This document shows positions 1-12,100 of a stretch of DNA of 64,000 bases, piece after piece. The translations under genes and the position numbers were made by a program. Source of the stretch: Toxorhynchites rutilus septentrionalis (lineage: Eukaryota > Arthropoda > Insecta > Diptera > Culicidae); contig NC_073746.1 in the NCBI RefSeq assembly GCF_029784135.1, forward strand, positions 59,308,097-59,372,096. Direction: 5' to 3'. How positions within the stretch are numbered: position 1 is the stretch's first letter; the number at the start of each line of letters is the position of its first letter. The notes beneath the pieces were generated by a model. That model did no database searches. It saw only the letters and a program-made list of their open reading frames with translations, and was not told the DNA's origin.

Positions 1-142
1 ATTTTAAACAAGTACTCAGTCCATTCAGGCTGTGTTCTCTTCGGCGTCGTTCCTCGTTTATCTGCTTGTGTCTGATCGGTGGTGGTTTGACCAAATACGG
101 CGAAAAAGAGCAGTTCAAAGGATACTATCGGATTCATGCGCA
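1..142 (-). CDS. nompC: nompC alternative pore exon A (partial, cut by window edge)
   Basis: It is homologous to exon B and lies next in transcription order. Acceptor GCCCACAG (150-143) precedes TG CGC ATG AAT, which completes the same split codon G|: VRMNPIVSFELLFFAVFGQT. The post-filter loop is TTTDQTQADKRGTTPKRTQ, then PEWTEYLFK runs into the left edge before S6. There are no stops. As far as I recall, its sequence (RMxPIxSFELLFF, FGQTTT) is closer to Drosophila NOMPC than exon B is, so it may be the ancestral pore exon. The downstream donor cannot be seen. Confidence 0.9.
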
Positions 143-3100
143 CTGTGGGCGAGCAGCAAACAGCGAACCGGCATTCGGCAGCAGCAGCAGCGAACGGGAG
201 CGGGTTCCGAAGCCGTCGTCCATTGGTCGTTTGGTTCGGACGACGTTTCGTTTGTGTATTTGTGTTTATGAATGTTTTTTTTTGTTTGTTTCAGATTTGT
301 GGTTTTCACATAGTCATTGAATTCGACACAGAGAGAAAAGAGAGAGGGGGAAAAAGAGAAAAGACAACATTTAGCACCATGGATAAACTAACCTGGATGC
401 GCTGATAGGTATCCGACATCATCGCGATAAGAAGATTAATTAGTACTACTACGGAGACTAACATATAAACGCCAAAAACAATCTTGAACAGATTTTCCGT
501 CCACTCGGGACGCGACGATTTCTGCGAGTTGATGTCATCCGGTGAGGTCTGGCCGAACACGGCGAAGAACAGCCTTTCGAAGGCAATAATCGGCGTCATC
601 GGAACTGCAGCGGGAACCAGTTGAGGGGATGTGGAGTTAAATGGAAACGAGGGTGGTTTGTTAGCAGTTAGCACAGTTAGCGAATCCTAACTAATTTCTC
701 AACACTTAGACTGATCTGTTTTCCAATTGCGTTGTTTGCTGTTGTTGTGTTGAAAAGAGCGTGATGAAGGTTTCCTCGGAATTACGATGCGTACCTACAA
801 AGCGTGCGAGGCACGAGTGCCTATTATACAGGTAACAAGCGATGTAAATGGGATGAGATGAAATAGCATTCGTTATGAATCCCTTTAACACCATCCGATC
901 CCTGTTGGGAAAGCCAAATTGGATTTCTATTCAAATAAAATGTTCGAAATTGAAAAACGTGTTCACACTTTAACTTATTGCGGACCGCTCCCGAGATTTC
1001 TCGTCTTTCGTGTTTCATCTGTTACGGATGGATCACGAAATAACCCGTGTTTTCTACACTTGAAGGTTAAATCCTTGGTTTGCCAAGAATCTAACAAGGC
1101 CTACCAATGGCTCGTCTTCGTCTCATCCACATCGAAGGAAACGATCTCATTCATGGAATTCGAACAAATGAAGCGTGAATGTGTTAAGGGAGGACCCTGG
1201 TCTGGAAGGTCGAAACAATCAATTCCTAAAATCTAATACCCTCTGGAATGTTGTCCTAAAAGGATTTTCCGATATTTGTTTTGTTGGAAAGTTACAGTCA
1301 AAAGTATGAAGTCACCTTAAGGGATATAGTATCCCGGGCGAATTTTTAAACGCGTTTTTCTCAAAACCACGTTTTCTCAGCTGGTGGTATCGCTATCTCA
1401 GGATCTACTCGACCGATTAACATGAATTTTTTTTATCAGCATGTAAAAATTAATTATCTAAAGCGTTACATAGCCGTTTTTTGATATCTCATTTTTTCGA
1501 TTTTTCATGAGCTTCTAAACAGCGGTTTTTCTTGAAAAATAACCCATTTTTAATAAAAATGGTCGCTGTTTTGGCAATTTTTCTAATTTTCAAAACCCCC
1601 TATGTAACGCTTTAGATATTGTCCTAAAGTTTCAAAGGTTCTGCAACACCCCGTTGCTTCAGAACCGATACCACCAGCAAGGTCCCGATTTCCAGACCGC
1701 ATGCAGTCGTCAACAGCGTAATAATCATTATTCGTGGACTCGAAAAATTGAAAATACATCTTCAAATATACCTTAAACACCAACGAAAATATTGGAACTC
1801 TTCACTTCATTCATAACATCCGAAAAAAAATTCACGGAAATTCATTATTCTTCGACCTTCCAGGCAGAGGTGCCCCCCTAAACATCTGCTAGTGGTATAA
1901 AGAATCAATGTTTCCAAGTCGAAGTATAGATTAATTTTCTTCATTGCCAAACTGAGAAGAAATTATTCGTAAACTACATTACAATACAATGCAATACAGG
2001 CGGACTCGATTATATGCAATCTCCTAATTTTTTCACTGTATGTAATTGAACTCGGTATATAACCGGGTCAAAAAAAATGTTTGTTTCAAATTGTTTTATA
2101 TACATTTAGTTTTTTGAATATAAAAGTTGAATTTAATTTTTGATTCATCCTCTGAAAGTCAGAAATACCTTTCCTTTTTTTATTTCAGAAGGCGATAGAG
2201 GATCATATTTGATGAAAAAAATACTTTCTATGCATATGTTCGAATTTCAACAATGACAGAGCTATGGAACTTCTTTTCGTCTGTGTTATAGTAACCTTTG
2301 GCTGGTTCGTCACTATTACTTCCATTTTTGGAAGAATGTCGGGAATGAGAATTAAACTCGTCTCCTTGAGCGTGAGAGGTACGGATGTTACCACTACGCC
2401 AAATCACCTCCACCACTCCACTGTACCATCTAAAATATTCCTTGTAGAGAAAAATATGTTTTATTTACAGAAAAAAATACTTATTTATTTTCTACAAAAT
2501 ATTGCATTTACTTACTAACTACATATTTATAATTACTTACAACACATACTATTTTTATTGTAAATGCATCTCAACATTTGCAAGCCTCGAATCACTCGTG
2601 CGTTTGATGATGCTCATACATAGTATTTTTAAATTTAGATTGCATACTATCATTCAATAAAATAATCGAAGTTCGCCACGATGTTCAATCAAATATTTTG
2701 ATCTTAAAATTACGTTCATCGTATCGTTGCTGAACCGATTTCAAAGCTTATTCTTGTTCTAATTATATTTACTTTGCATACTTAATTAAGCATATGTTGC
2801 TTAATTAAGCAACTTTGCATACTTGAAATATTCGAAAAATAATTAGACTACTTTTTGGAAAAAGCCAATTTTTTTTCTTAATTTTTTACAAAAATTAATA
2901 ACTTAAAAACTATGATACCTACAAAATTCTTGTCAAAGGATGAAATGTAGGAAATTATTAAAATTTTCATAAAAAAATACCAAAATTTTTTTTGGAAAAA
3001 AATTTTACTGACAAAAAAGTTATTCATTTTTCTCGAAAACATTTGCTTTTAAAATTCTGAAAAAAAAAGAAGATATAAATAGCCCTTAAAATTTCCAACA

Positions 3101-6100
3101 AGTTTTCGATACATCGGACGATGGGCACATTTACATGGAAAAAGTTTTTCGAACAACAACCTTTCTTTTTTTCTATGAAAAAATACTATCAACGTTTAAT
3201 TCGTAACATTTTTATGTATAAATTATCGCAATTTACATGCTCTGCTAACTTTTCTCTATTTAGAAACATGTCAAGAACATGTCAAACGTGAGAATTTACA
3301 CACACAAATGTTACGAGCAAAACATTATTTTTTTCAGGAGTCTTCATACAAAAATGACTTATATTCCATAAACTATAAAAGATAGAAGTTTGATGTCTTC
3401 GACAAAAGTTTATATTTTAACAAGGTCTAAAATGTTGTCGAATACAGTATATCGCTATCTTGACTTTAAACAAATTTAGGATAAGTTGCATTTTTTTCAA
3501 AGAAAACATGAAAAAGTTGTTGTTCGAAAAACTTTTTCCCTGTAAAAGCTCCCATTTTCCGATGTATGAACGACTTGTTGGAAATTGTAAGGGCTATTCA
3601 TATACCGTTCTTAATCATATTTCGGACAACATCATATTTAGGACACTTTTTTCTAATATCTTGAAATGCTTAATGCACTGATGACATAACTATAAAAATA
3701 ATATCACAATTGATTCTTTAGAGTAATCCCTTGGTTTCACTATCTTTTCATATGAAAACCATTTGAACATTTGAATTTTAACATAATCGGCAAAAATCTG
3801 ACAACACTACTCATTATCGTTTGTGGCTGACGTATGCTTAGCGTGAGAACGTAGAATTTACCCGTTCATAAATATTTAAATTTCTGTCGAGTTTCATCAG
3901 TTTTCATCATCGTTAACAGTTTACTGTGATTGCGTGGTAAGTGTTTCGCAGTTGATTATAAAATATAATTAAGTGTAATGTAATTTTCGTCCAAAGAATT
4001 ACAAAATAAAGTGTCCGAAATTTGAATTCAATCTGTCCGAAATTTGATTTTGTGTCCGAAGTTTTATTTTTATTCGCTTCATTTGAAAAGCATTTTCTTC
4101 GATGATTTTTTATGTTTTCAATCAGATAGGTACCAAAGTAGAAAGCTTAAATGCAGATTGAACTAATTTATTGAAAATATGAACCAAATAATACCTGTGC
4201 ATAAAGTTTAGATCTGTTTTCTGCATCATATGCCTTAAGCGTCCGAAATATGATTCAGGACGGTATATATTTTTGGGAATTTAAAAAAATCACGTTTTTG
4301 AGAAAAATGAATTTTAATTTTTAAAATAACTTTTTTGTCAGCAAAATTACTTTCCAAAAAATTTTTGGTATTTTTTTAGGAAAAAAAAATTTCCTACATT
4401 TCATCCTTTGAAAAGAATTTTGTAGGTGTCATAGTTTTCAAATTATAAATGTTTGTAAAAAATTAAGAAAAAATGGTTTTTTCCCTAAAAAATAGATTGT
4501 TTTGTTTTTCGAATATTTCAATTATGCAAAGTTGCTTAAATGACCCATGTTTTTATACCCACAACGTTTCACTACTATCTGAGATGGTGCTGCCAACTCC
4601 CAAGACGAGTTGGCATGAAATTCATCAAATGTTTGTTTTCTGAAACGGAGATTTTCTTCTGGAGCAATTTTACTTTCAGGGCACGGAATTCTATTTCCAG
4701 ATTTTGTAAAAATCCCACCGTAGAACCCTGCAAAAGGCTTCCTATTCAACTTTGATGCTTGTTAAATTGGAAAAGTTTCTGGGAGTTAAAATTGTTTGTA
4801 ATCTTGAGCGTCGGATCATTTGAATCGAATCTTTTTCTCGCTTGATCAGTTCCTTCTAAAAACTGATACACATATCCTTCAAAATTATCTGCCTTCGCTA
4901 TCTAATGTTCTGATATCTTCTTCTGGTGCCACCCAACAGCACTCAACGCTTCTAATAATCTTCAAATTCAGTAGCGTTGAACATTGAAACAACGTAAGAT
5001 TCCTCGCAGATATTAGTAAAAATGGTTAGATAAAAATCTCTCAGTTCTTCATTTAGCAGCGTGATTTCAGGTATTCCTGTTTTTCAGTTGATCTGTGGAA
5101 AAATATATTCCCGAAAGCAACAGAGGTTATGTCATTGAGTTTTTGAGGGCAGTCACTATTCTGCAAGCAGTCTATTTTTTTCACATTCGTACTGAAATCT
5201 TTTTCACCTGTACTATTTGTTTCAAAAATCTGAATCGCAATTTGTACCGTTCAAATTTTTGTTGCATGGACAAAAATGTTGGAAAAATGGTATTCAAGCC
5301 TCGAATTACTCCTTTGTTTAGAGATTGCTATACACACTCTTGTTAAACTTTGACTGCATCAGTTCGACATGCTCGGAATTGAAATTTCTAATTTCAATGT
5401 CTTTCAATGTCAAGGGAGGGTTGATTTTAATTCCTTCAATTTTTTTAATTAAATTTTTACAAAAATTTATAACTTAAAAACTATGATACCTACAAAATTC
5501 TTGTCGAAGGATGAAATGTGAGAAATTATTCAAAAAAAAAAAATTCATAAAAAATTACCAAAAAAATTTTGGAAAAAAATTTCGCTGACAAAAAAGTTAT
5601 TCAAAAATTAAAATTCATTTTTCTCAAAAACGTATTTTTTTCAAATTCTCAAAAATATATATATATATATGAATAGCCCTTAAGATTTCCAACAAGTCGT
5701 CCATACATCGGAAGATGGACACTTTTACAGGGAAAAAGTTTTTCTAACAACTTTTTTATATTTTCTTTGAAAAAAAATACAACTAATCCTAATTTTTTTT
5801 TAAAGTCAAGATAGCGATATAGCGACAAAGTTTTAGATCTTATTAAAGTGTGAGCTTTTTTCAATTGGCAACATACACGCAAAAAAAATCTCATAGAAAG
5901 CTTCTTCATATTCAATGAATGTTTTCTTTGCACGAAACCAGGGATCATTTAATCATGCTTGCAAAATGTGCATGAACTCATAGCCTCTCAGCTCATGCAA
6001 TTTTTGTAATGCGATCTAAATTTCAAGTTCGTTTCTGTGAAAAAGTATTCTACGAAGAAATGTTTTATGATGAAAAATTTCTTTCCGTGCATGAAAGAAA

Positions 6101-9100
6101 CGAAACGAAAGCAATGCATACTGTGACATCGGGAGATATGTTTGTACATGATGTACATGATGAACATCGTGTTTGTTTACACATGTTTATGTTTGTGTAT
6201 CATTGTTCGTGTATGGGGTAGACATTCAACACTAGCGAAAATCATGTTCGAGTTCAAACAAAAACATGGAATTTTCACATCGCGTGGACATGTGTAAGTG
6301 TTTTTCGGAATACTGCAAAGAGGTATTAATCAACTCAAAACCGTATACCTTGTAATGCTCCCGTCTCCAAAATTCTAAACTTACATCCCTGCACAGAGCG
6401 TGCAACATACCACCTACGGTCGATAATGATTTAGGGATAATTAACATGGTGAGCTAAACTGAGAAAGTATCAGGAAATTTAGCGCCACACAAAGTAAATG
6501 CACCATTACTCGACGCAGTCCATCATCTCAACATTATAACGAATTTTTATTGGAGGGGATAGGTGTATCGAACCATCTTGGAAACGTTTCGTGCCCCCTA
6601 AAACCTCCACGTGCCAAATATGACACTCCTCCCCCCTCCCTTAAGAGAGGGGGGAGGAGTGTCGAACTACCATAGAAACGTTTATCGATCCCTAAAACCT
6701 CTATATGCTAAGTTTGATTCCATTGGTTTGATTAGTTCTCGAGTTGTTCAGTAACCTCCCCCACCAAACCACCATAAAAATATTTGAAAATATTTACTGT
6801 TCCCTGAAACCTCCACATGCCAAAATTGGTTCCGTTTGGTTGATTCGTTTTTAAATTATGCAGAAATGTACGCTTCATTTTTATGGCAGTATCACCCACA
6901 ATCCCCCACCCCACTCAAAGAGAGGGGAGGAGTGTGTATTCCCCTAAAACCTGCGCATGCCATATTTGGTTTCATTTGCTTGATTAATTGTAATGCAAAA
7001 ATTTGTGTTTCATTTGTATGGCAGCCAACTAACCTCCCCTTACAGAGGGAGGAGGGGTCTCGAACTATCATAAGAACCTTCCCCGACCCCAAAACCCCCT
7101 TCATACCAATTTTCATGTCGATCAGTTCAGTAGTTTCCGAGTCCATAAGAATCAGACAGTCAGACAGACAGACAGACAGACAGAAATCCGTTTATATTAG
7201 GCTGTTAAAAAAGTCCTGCGGTATTTTTTTTTGAATTTTCATTTGTTCATAAAATTAGTTACAATCATCTGTTTTAAGTCAAATATGCGCCGTTTTGTTC
7301 GATGACTTGTTCCCAACGAGATGCCAACTTCATAATACCCCTGTTATAGAAGCTCGCTTCCTTATTGGCAAAAAACTCGGATAGCCAATTTTCACAGGCC
7401 TCTTTTGTGGCTAACTTCTGACTACCTAGCTCGTTCACCATAGACAAAAACAGGTGGTAGTCACTTGGTGCAAGGTCCGGACTATACGGCGGATGCAAAA
7501 GAACCTCCCATCCGAGCTCCCGGAGCTTCTGGCGCGTCACCAAAGAAGTGTGTGGCCTGGCGTTGTCCTGATGGAAGACAATGCGGCCTCTGTTTATCAA
7601 AGATGGCCTCTCCTTCATGAGTGCTACTTTCAAGCGGTCCAGTTGTTGGCAGTACAGGTCCGAATTGAGCGTTTGGCCATAGGGAAGCAGCTCATAATAG
7701 ATTATTTCTTAACAATCCCACCAAACACACAGCAGAACCTTCCTGGCCGTTAATGAGGGCTTGGCCACCGTCTGAGTCGCTTCAGCGGGCTTCGACCACG
7801 ACCGTTTGCGCTTCACGTTGTCGTAAGTGACCCACTTTTCATCGCCAGTAACCATCCGCTTCAGAAACGGGTCGATTTTGTTGCGATTCAGCAGCGATTC
7901 ACATGCGTCGATACGGTCAAAGATGTTTTTTTGCGTCAACGTGTGTGGCACCCATACATCGAGCTTCTTTGTGAATCCAAGCTTCTTCAAATGGTTAATA
8001 ACGGTTTGATGACTTATCCCCAGCTCTTGGCCGATGCTACGGCTGCTACTATGCCGGTCTTTCTCGGCTAATTCAGCGATTTTGTCGCAATTTTCGACGA
8101 CAGGCCTTCCGGAGCGTGGCGCATCTTCGACGACCTCTACACCAGAACGAAAACGTTGAAACCATCGTTGTGCGGTGGAAATGGAAACTGTATCGGGTCC
8201 ATAAACTGCACAAATTTTATTGGCAGCTTGAGATGCATTTTTGCCTTTGTCATAGTAGTACTGTAAAATATGTCGGATTTTCTATTTATTTTGCTCCATA
8301 TTTGCGACACTATAACTCACGAACGACTTAACCAAACAAAACACTGTCAAGGACTATATAGCGCGCAAAAATACCTTTCCAACAAGCTATAGTATGACTC
8401 GATACAATGAATACAACTAGAACTACGCGCTTACAACGACACCTCGAGGAAATACCGCAGGACTTTTTTGACAGCCTAATATATAGGTAAACGTCGATAT
8501 AACGTACATTTCACTATCAAAATTGTACCTTGTATCCAATTGTACGTTATATCGAAGCATAATAAAGTACTCACAAACGTAGTCTATAATACATTTTTGT
8601 GTTGCTGTTTTAGTAAAGTTAATGAATAACTTCAATCAAAAGACAAAACCAGCCTTTCTCATGATGTTTTCCTTCGTACTGTTGATTAAAGCTTGATTTA
8701 TTTAGAATCCGGAATCACAAAACCAGCTGTATTTCGGGATTGATTTAAGGTACAAAACTTGTTTTAGCATCACAATACAGATAATTCAGAAAAAAAATAT
8801 TGAAAAAAAATTTCCTTTACACTTTGGAAATGTGTACGTTATATCGAGTGACGTTATATCGAGGGTACGTTATAACGAGGGTACGTTATATCGAAGTTTC
8901 CATGTATATAGATAGATTAGATTGTGCATGGATTCCATAATGGACAGGATGGAAAAAATGTTAAATCTGGAAATCCTGTAAAGAGCGATTCTGTAAGGAT
9001 CTCTAATAAAAATAAGCGAATTTAGAGAAAATCATTTAAAGCAATTCGACTTAAATTTTTTTCTCTAAATTCGGATAATTTTTAATTCCCAACTATTAGT

Positions 9101-12100
9101 TCCGTTGAAGCGCATAGAAAAAATATAAAAAGGTGTTACCACATCTAGTTTTGTTTTCTGCAGACTTAGATAACTATTTTAAATTCAATAATTATTGATT
9201 GAAATTATTAAAAGCGAACACAGGAGAACCGAATAAAATTCTTATCTCCTCCTGATGATTTACAGAAGAAAAAACGATACATTTTAATCGAGCAGTTCCC
9301 AACTCATTCCATTTACGACAACCTTCCAATCAACGTTTAAGAAATGAATACATGCTATTTTGGTGTTAAAAATTCGAAACTAATATTTACAGTGATAGTT
9401 CACTAGTAATTATGTGCGGATACTTTTTTGAAATACTGCAACGAAAAAATACAAAACAATAAGTTCTACGTGTTGAAAGCATGCAAGGGCAGTGTTGATC
9501 ATTCCATTCGGGCGAATACCAATTTTCCTGGGTCTCGTTTGCCATTTCAGCCGTTGGTGTCAGAATTTCCATCTCCTGATGCGTTTATACAGCATGCATA
9601 GGGAAAAGTGATTCCCTCGCAGCCATCGCAGTCGCTTCGCCATTCCATGTTCACTTAACTTATCAATGTGCTATAAGATAAAAATCTTTTTCAAAACTAC
9701 CAAATCATAATACATTGAAAAAGAAAATATTAGAAGAGAAAACATGAAATAAAACAGTGAAAACAAGCGTTCAATCAGAATCGGACATAGATTAGGATGA
9801 TACAAGGATCTGAACGTCAACGTGTGATACAACATGATTGGAAATTTGGCCAGCTCGCCGTCACAAAAACCGTAAATAAAAAACCAACAGTTGAAGCGGT
9901 TCAAATTTATAACAATTCGTGTGGTAGGCCATTCATTAGTGAACATTCCGACTTAAAGTAAAATACGGGAACCAACAGATCCATTCCAACATAAAAAATC
10001 AATTCAATCCAAAACATAGGCACAGTGCACAACACTGACACTGAGAATATTCTTATTTCGGAAGACAGACACCAACAAAAGAAATGCCGGCAAAAGCATT
10101 CCGCATTCGCTTTGTAGTTTCTATAATACAGATGAAAATTTTGACTCTTATTTGTTTGTTTTTTTTTGGGTGTGTTTTAGTTGTTATTGAAAACACTGTG
10201 TGTTCAGTTGGGGACATCGAACACTTACTGTCGGTTTTGTGCTTTCGGCGGTAGTCTGTGTTTGCACCGGCGGCAGCCCGCTTGATGCGTTCAACCTCGC
10301 TACTATAGTAATCACCGTCTTCATCCGTAGGGAAATCATCTTCTGCGATAGGAGAGTTAGTAAAGGAAATTGTAGTGTGTAAACAAGGTACTAGAAAAAG
10401 AAAAATTATACAGAGTGAGAATCACTTGAAACAAAAAGTGTAGGGACAGCACCAATGTCGGATCCGCTAGGAGAAGTTCCAAGTCAGTAGATCAGCTTAT
10501 TCTTTGCAAACGTAAAAGGTGCTCTCTATGGTTAGAGATATTTGTTCCTGATCCGACATTGATAGGTAAATAAAATGTAGGAAATTTTCTTTTAACATGA
10601 AATAATTTTGTGAATAATAGAAATATTTACGTGGTAATACTACCTGTGTTACGCTTACTCTATAAAGTTCATGCAAATTTCGAAATAAAATATTAATCAA
10701 TCTTCTTATTTTTTCGCGCATGTTCGTACCCCATTTACCCTTGCTCAGCATCATCGTTTTCTTTGATACCTCGGATAGCTTGAATCATTATGCTCGGATC
10801 TACTCTCGCAGAAACATCAGCTCACTGATAACTTACCATCGCTGAATAGTTCCTTGTTCCGCGTCAGGATTGGTAACCGCTTGACCTGATCCGGAGTCAA
10901 GTCCTGGAAGGACTGATTCAACGCCACAATGTGCATCGAAAAGCCAAACACGAAGATTGCGAGCACGGCCAGAAACCGAGCCAAATCCTTGAGCAAATCT
11001 CCGATGATGATAGCCCACGGACCAAACAGATGATGAAAGGATAGAAAGTCCAAAATCTGCACACAAGCAAGCAGAAAGGAAAGCGCGAAGAACTGATTTC
11101 GGCAATACATAAGCGTTGGCCACGTCGTCTTCTGCACGTACAACATTCCCGCCACGTGAAGTCCCACGCCGATTATTCCAAACAGCAGCACCAGTACTTT
11201 AATACTCCCCAGCCCGGATTTGTCGCTGGGATTGGTCAACTCGAACAGCAGCAGACCGCTGAGCCACACCAGCAGTCCCCACTCGTACCAATACGGTACC
11301 AAACTGGCTCGCACCACCGGATAGATTGGCGTGATGCCCACAATCATCAGATGGATCATCAGATAGATGTGAGAGGTAAGGTAGGACATGAACTTGATGA
11401 TGGGCACCTTGTAGTAGTTGTGGCCCAGTGGCAGCGTGAAGATAATCCACACCGGAGGACAAATGATGAAACCCACGAACAGCAACATTATTCGCCACGC
11501 CGTCCAGTTGAGCGTCCCTCGCCAGAGTTCCTGTGGATAGAGCGGATGTCAGTGCGGACGCGATCAGTTGGTATAGTGATAAGTTTGATAGCAGATCTAC
11601 TGCCGGAGGGTAAATAATGTTCTCGATTAATTTTTATTGCCTTATTCAATGTAATAACTAAAAATTTAGAGTAACTCAACATTTAAATCGTGTATGTTGA
11701 TGCGACTAAACTTCGTTGATGCGACTAAACTTGCAGAAAAGATGAATTATATTTTCATTATTATTGATTGTATTTGTTTCTTATAGTTTTCATGGTCTCA
11801 GGACCAAAGGCGCTATATTTTTTATATTTTTTTTCTGGAAAGCTGAGGATTTTTTAATTAACATATCTCGAAACCAGGGAGACGTTTTTTTCGTTTTTGA
11901 GTTATGATTTTTCAAAGTTAACCGATGGTTCAAAAACTTATTTTTTCCCATTTTTTCCACTACAAAAAATCATAACTTTAGATCTACTGGACCGATTCAG
12001 ATGATCGACATATCAAATTAAAGCCAATGAGAACCAATAATACACTCTGAATAAAAATGGACTATGTTTGCGTAATTATTGATTATATTTGTTTTTTATA

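Noticed and set aside
32..405. Overlapping plus-strand frames at the left edge
   Set aside because: They are antisense to the alternative pore exons and the intron between them.
11156..11617. 153-codon plus-strand frame
   Set aside because: It is the antisense shadow of nompC exon 8, which has conserved membrane segments and correct splice sites.
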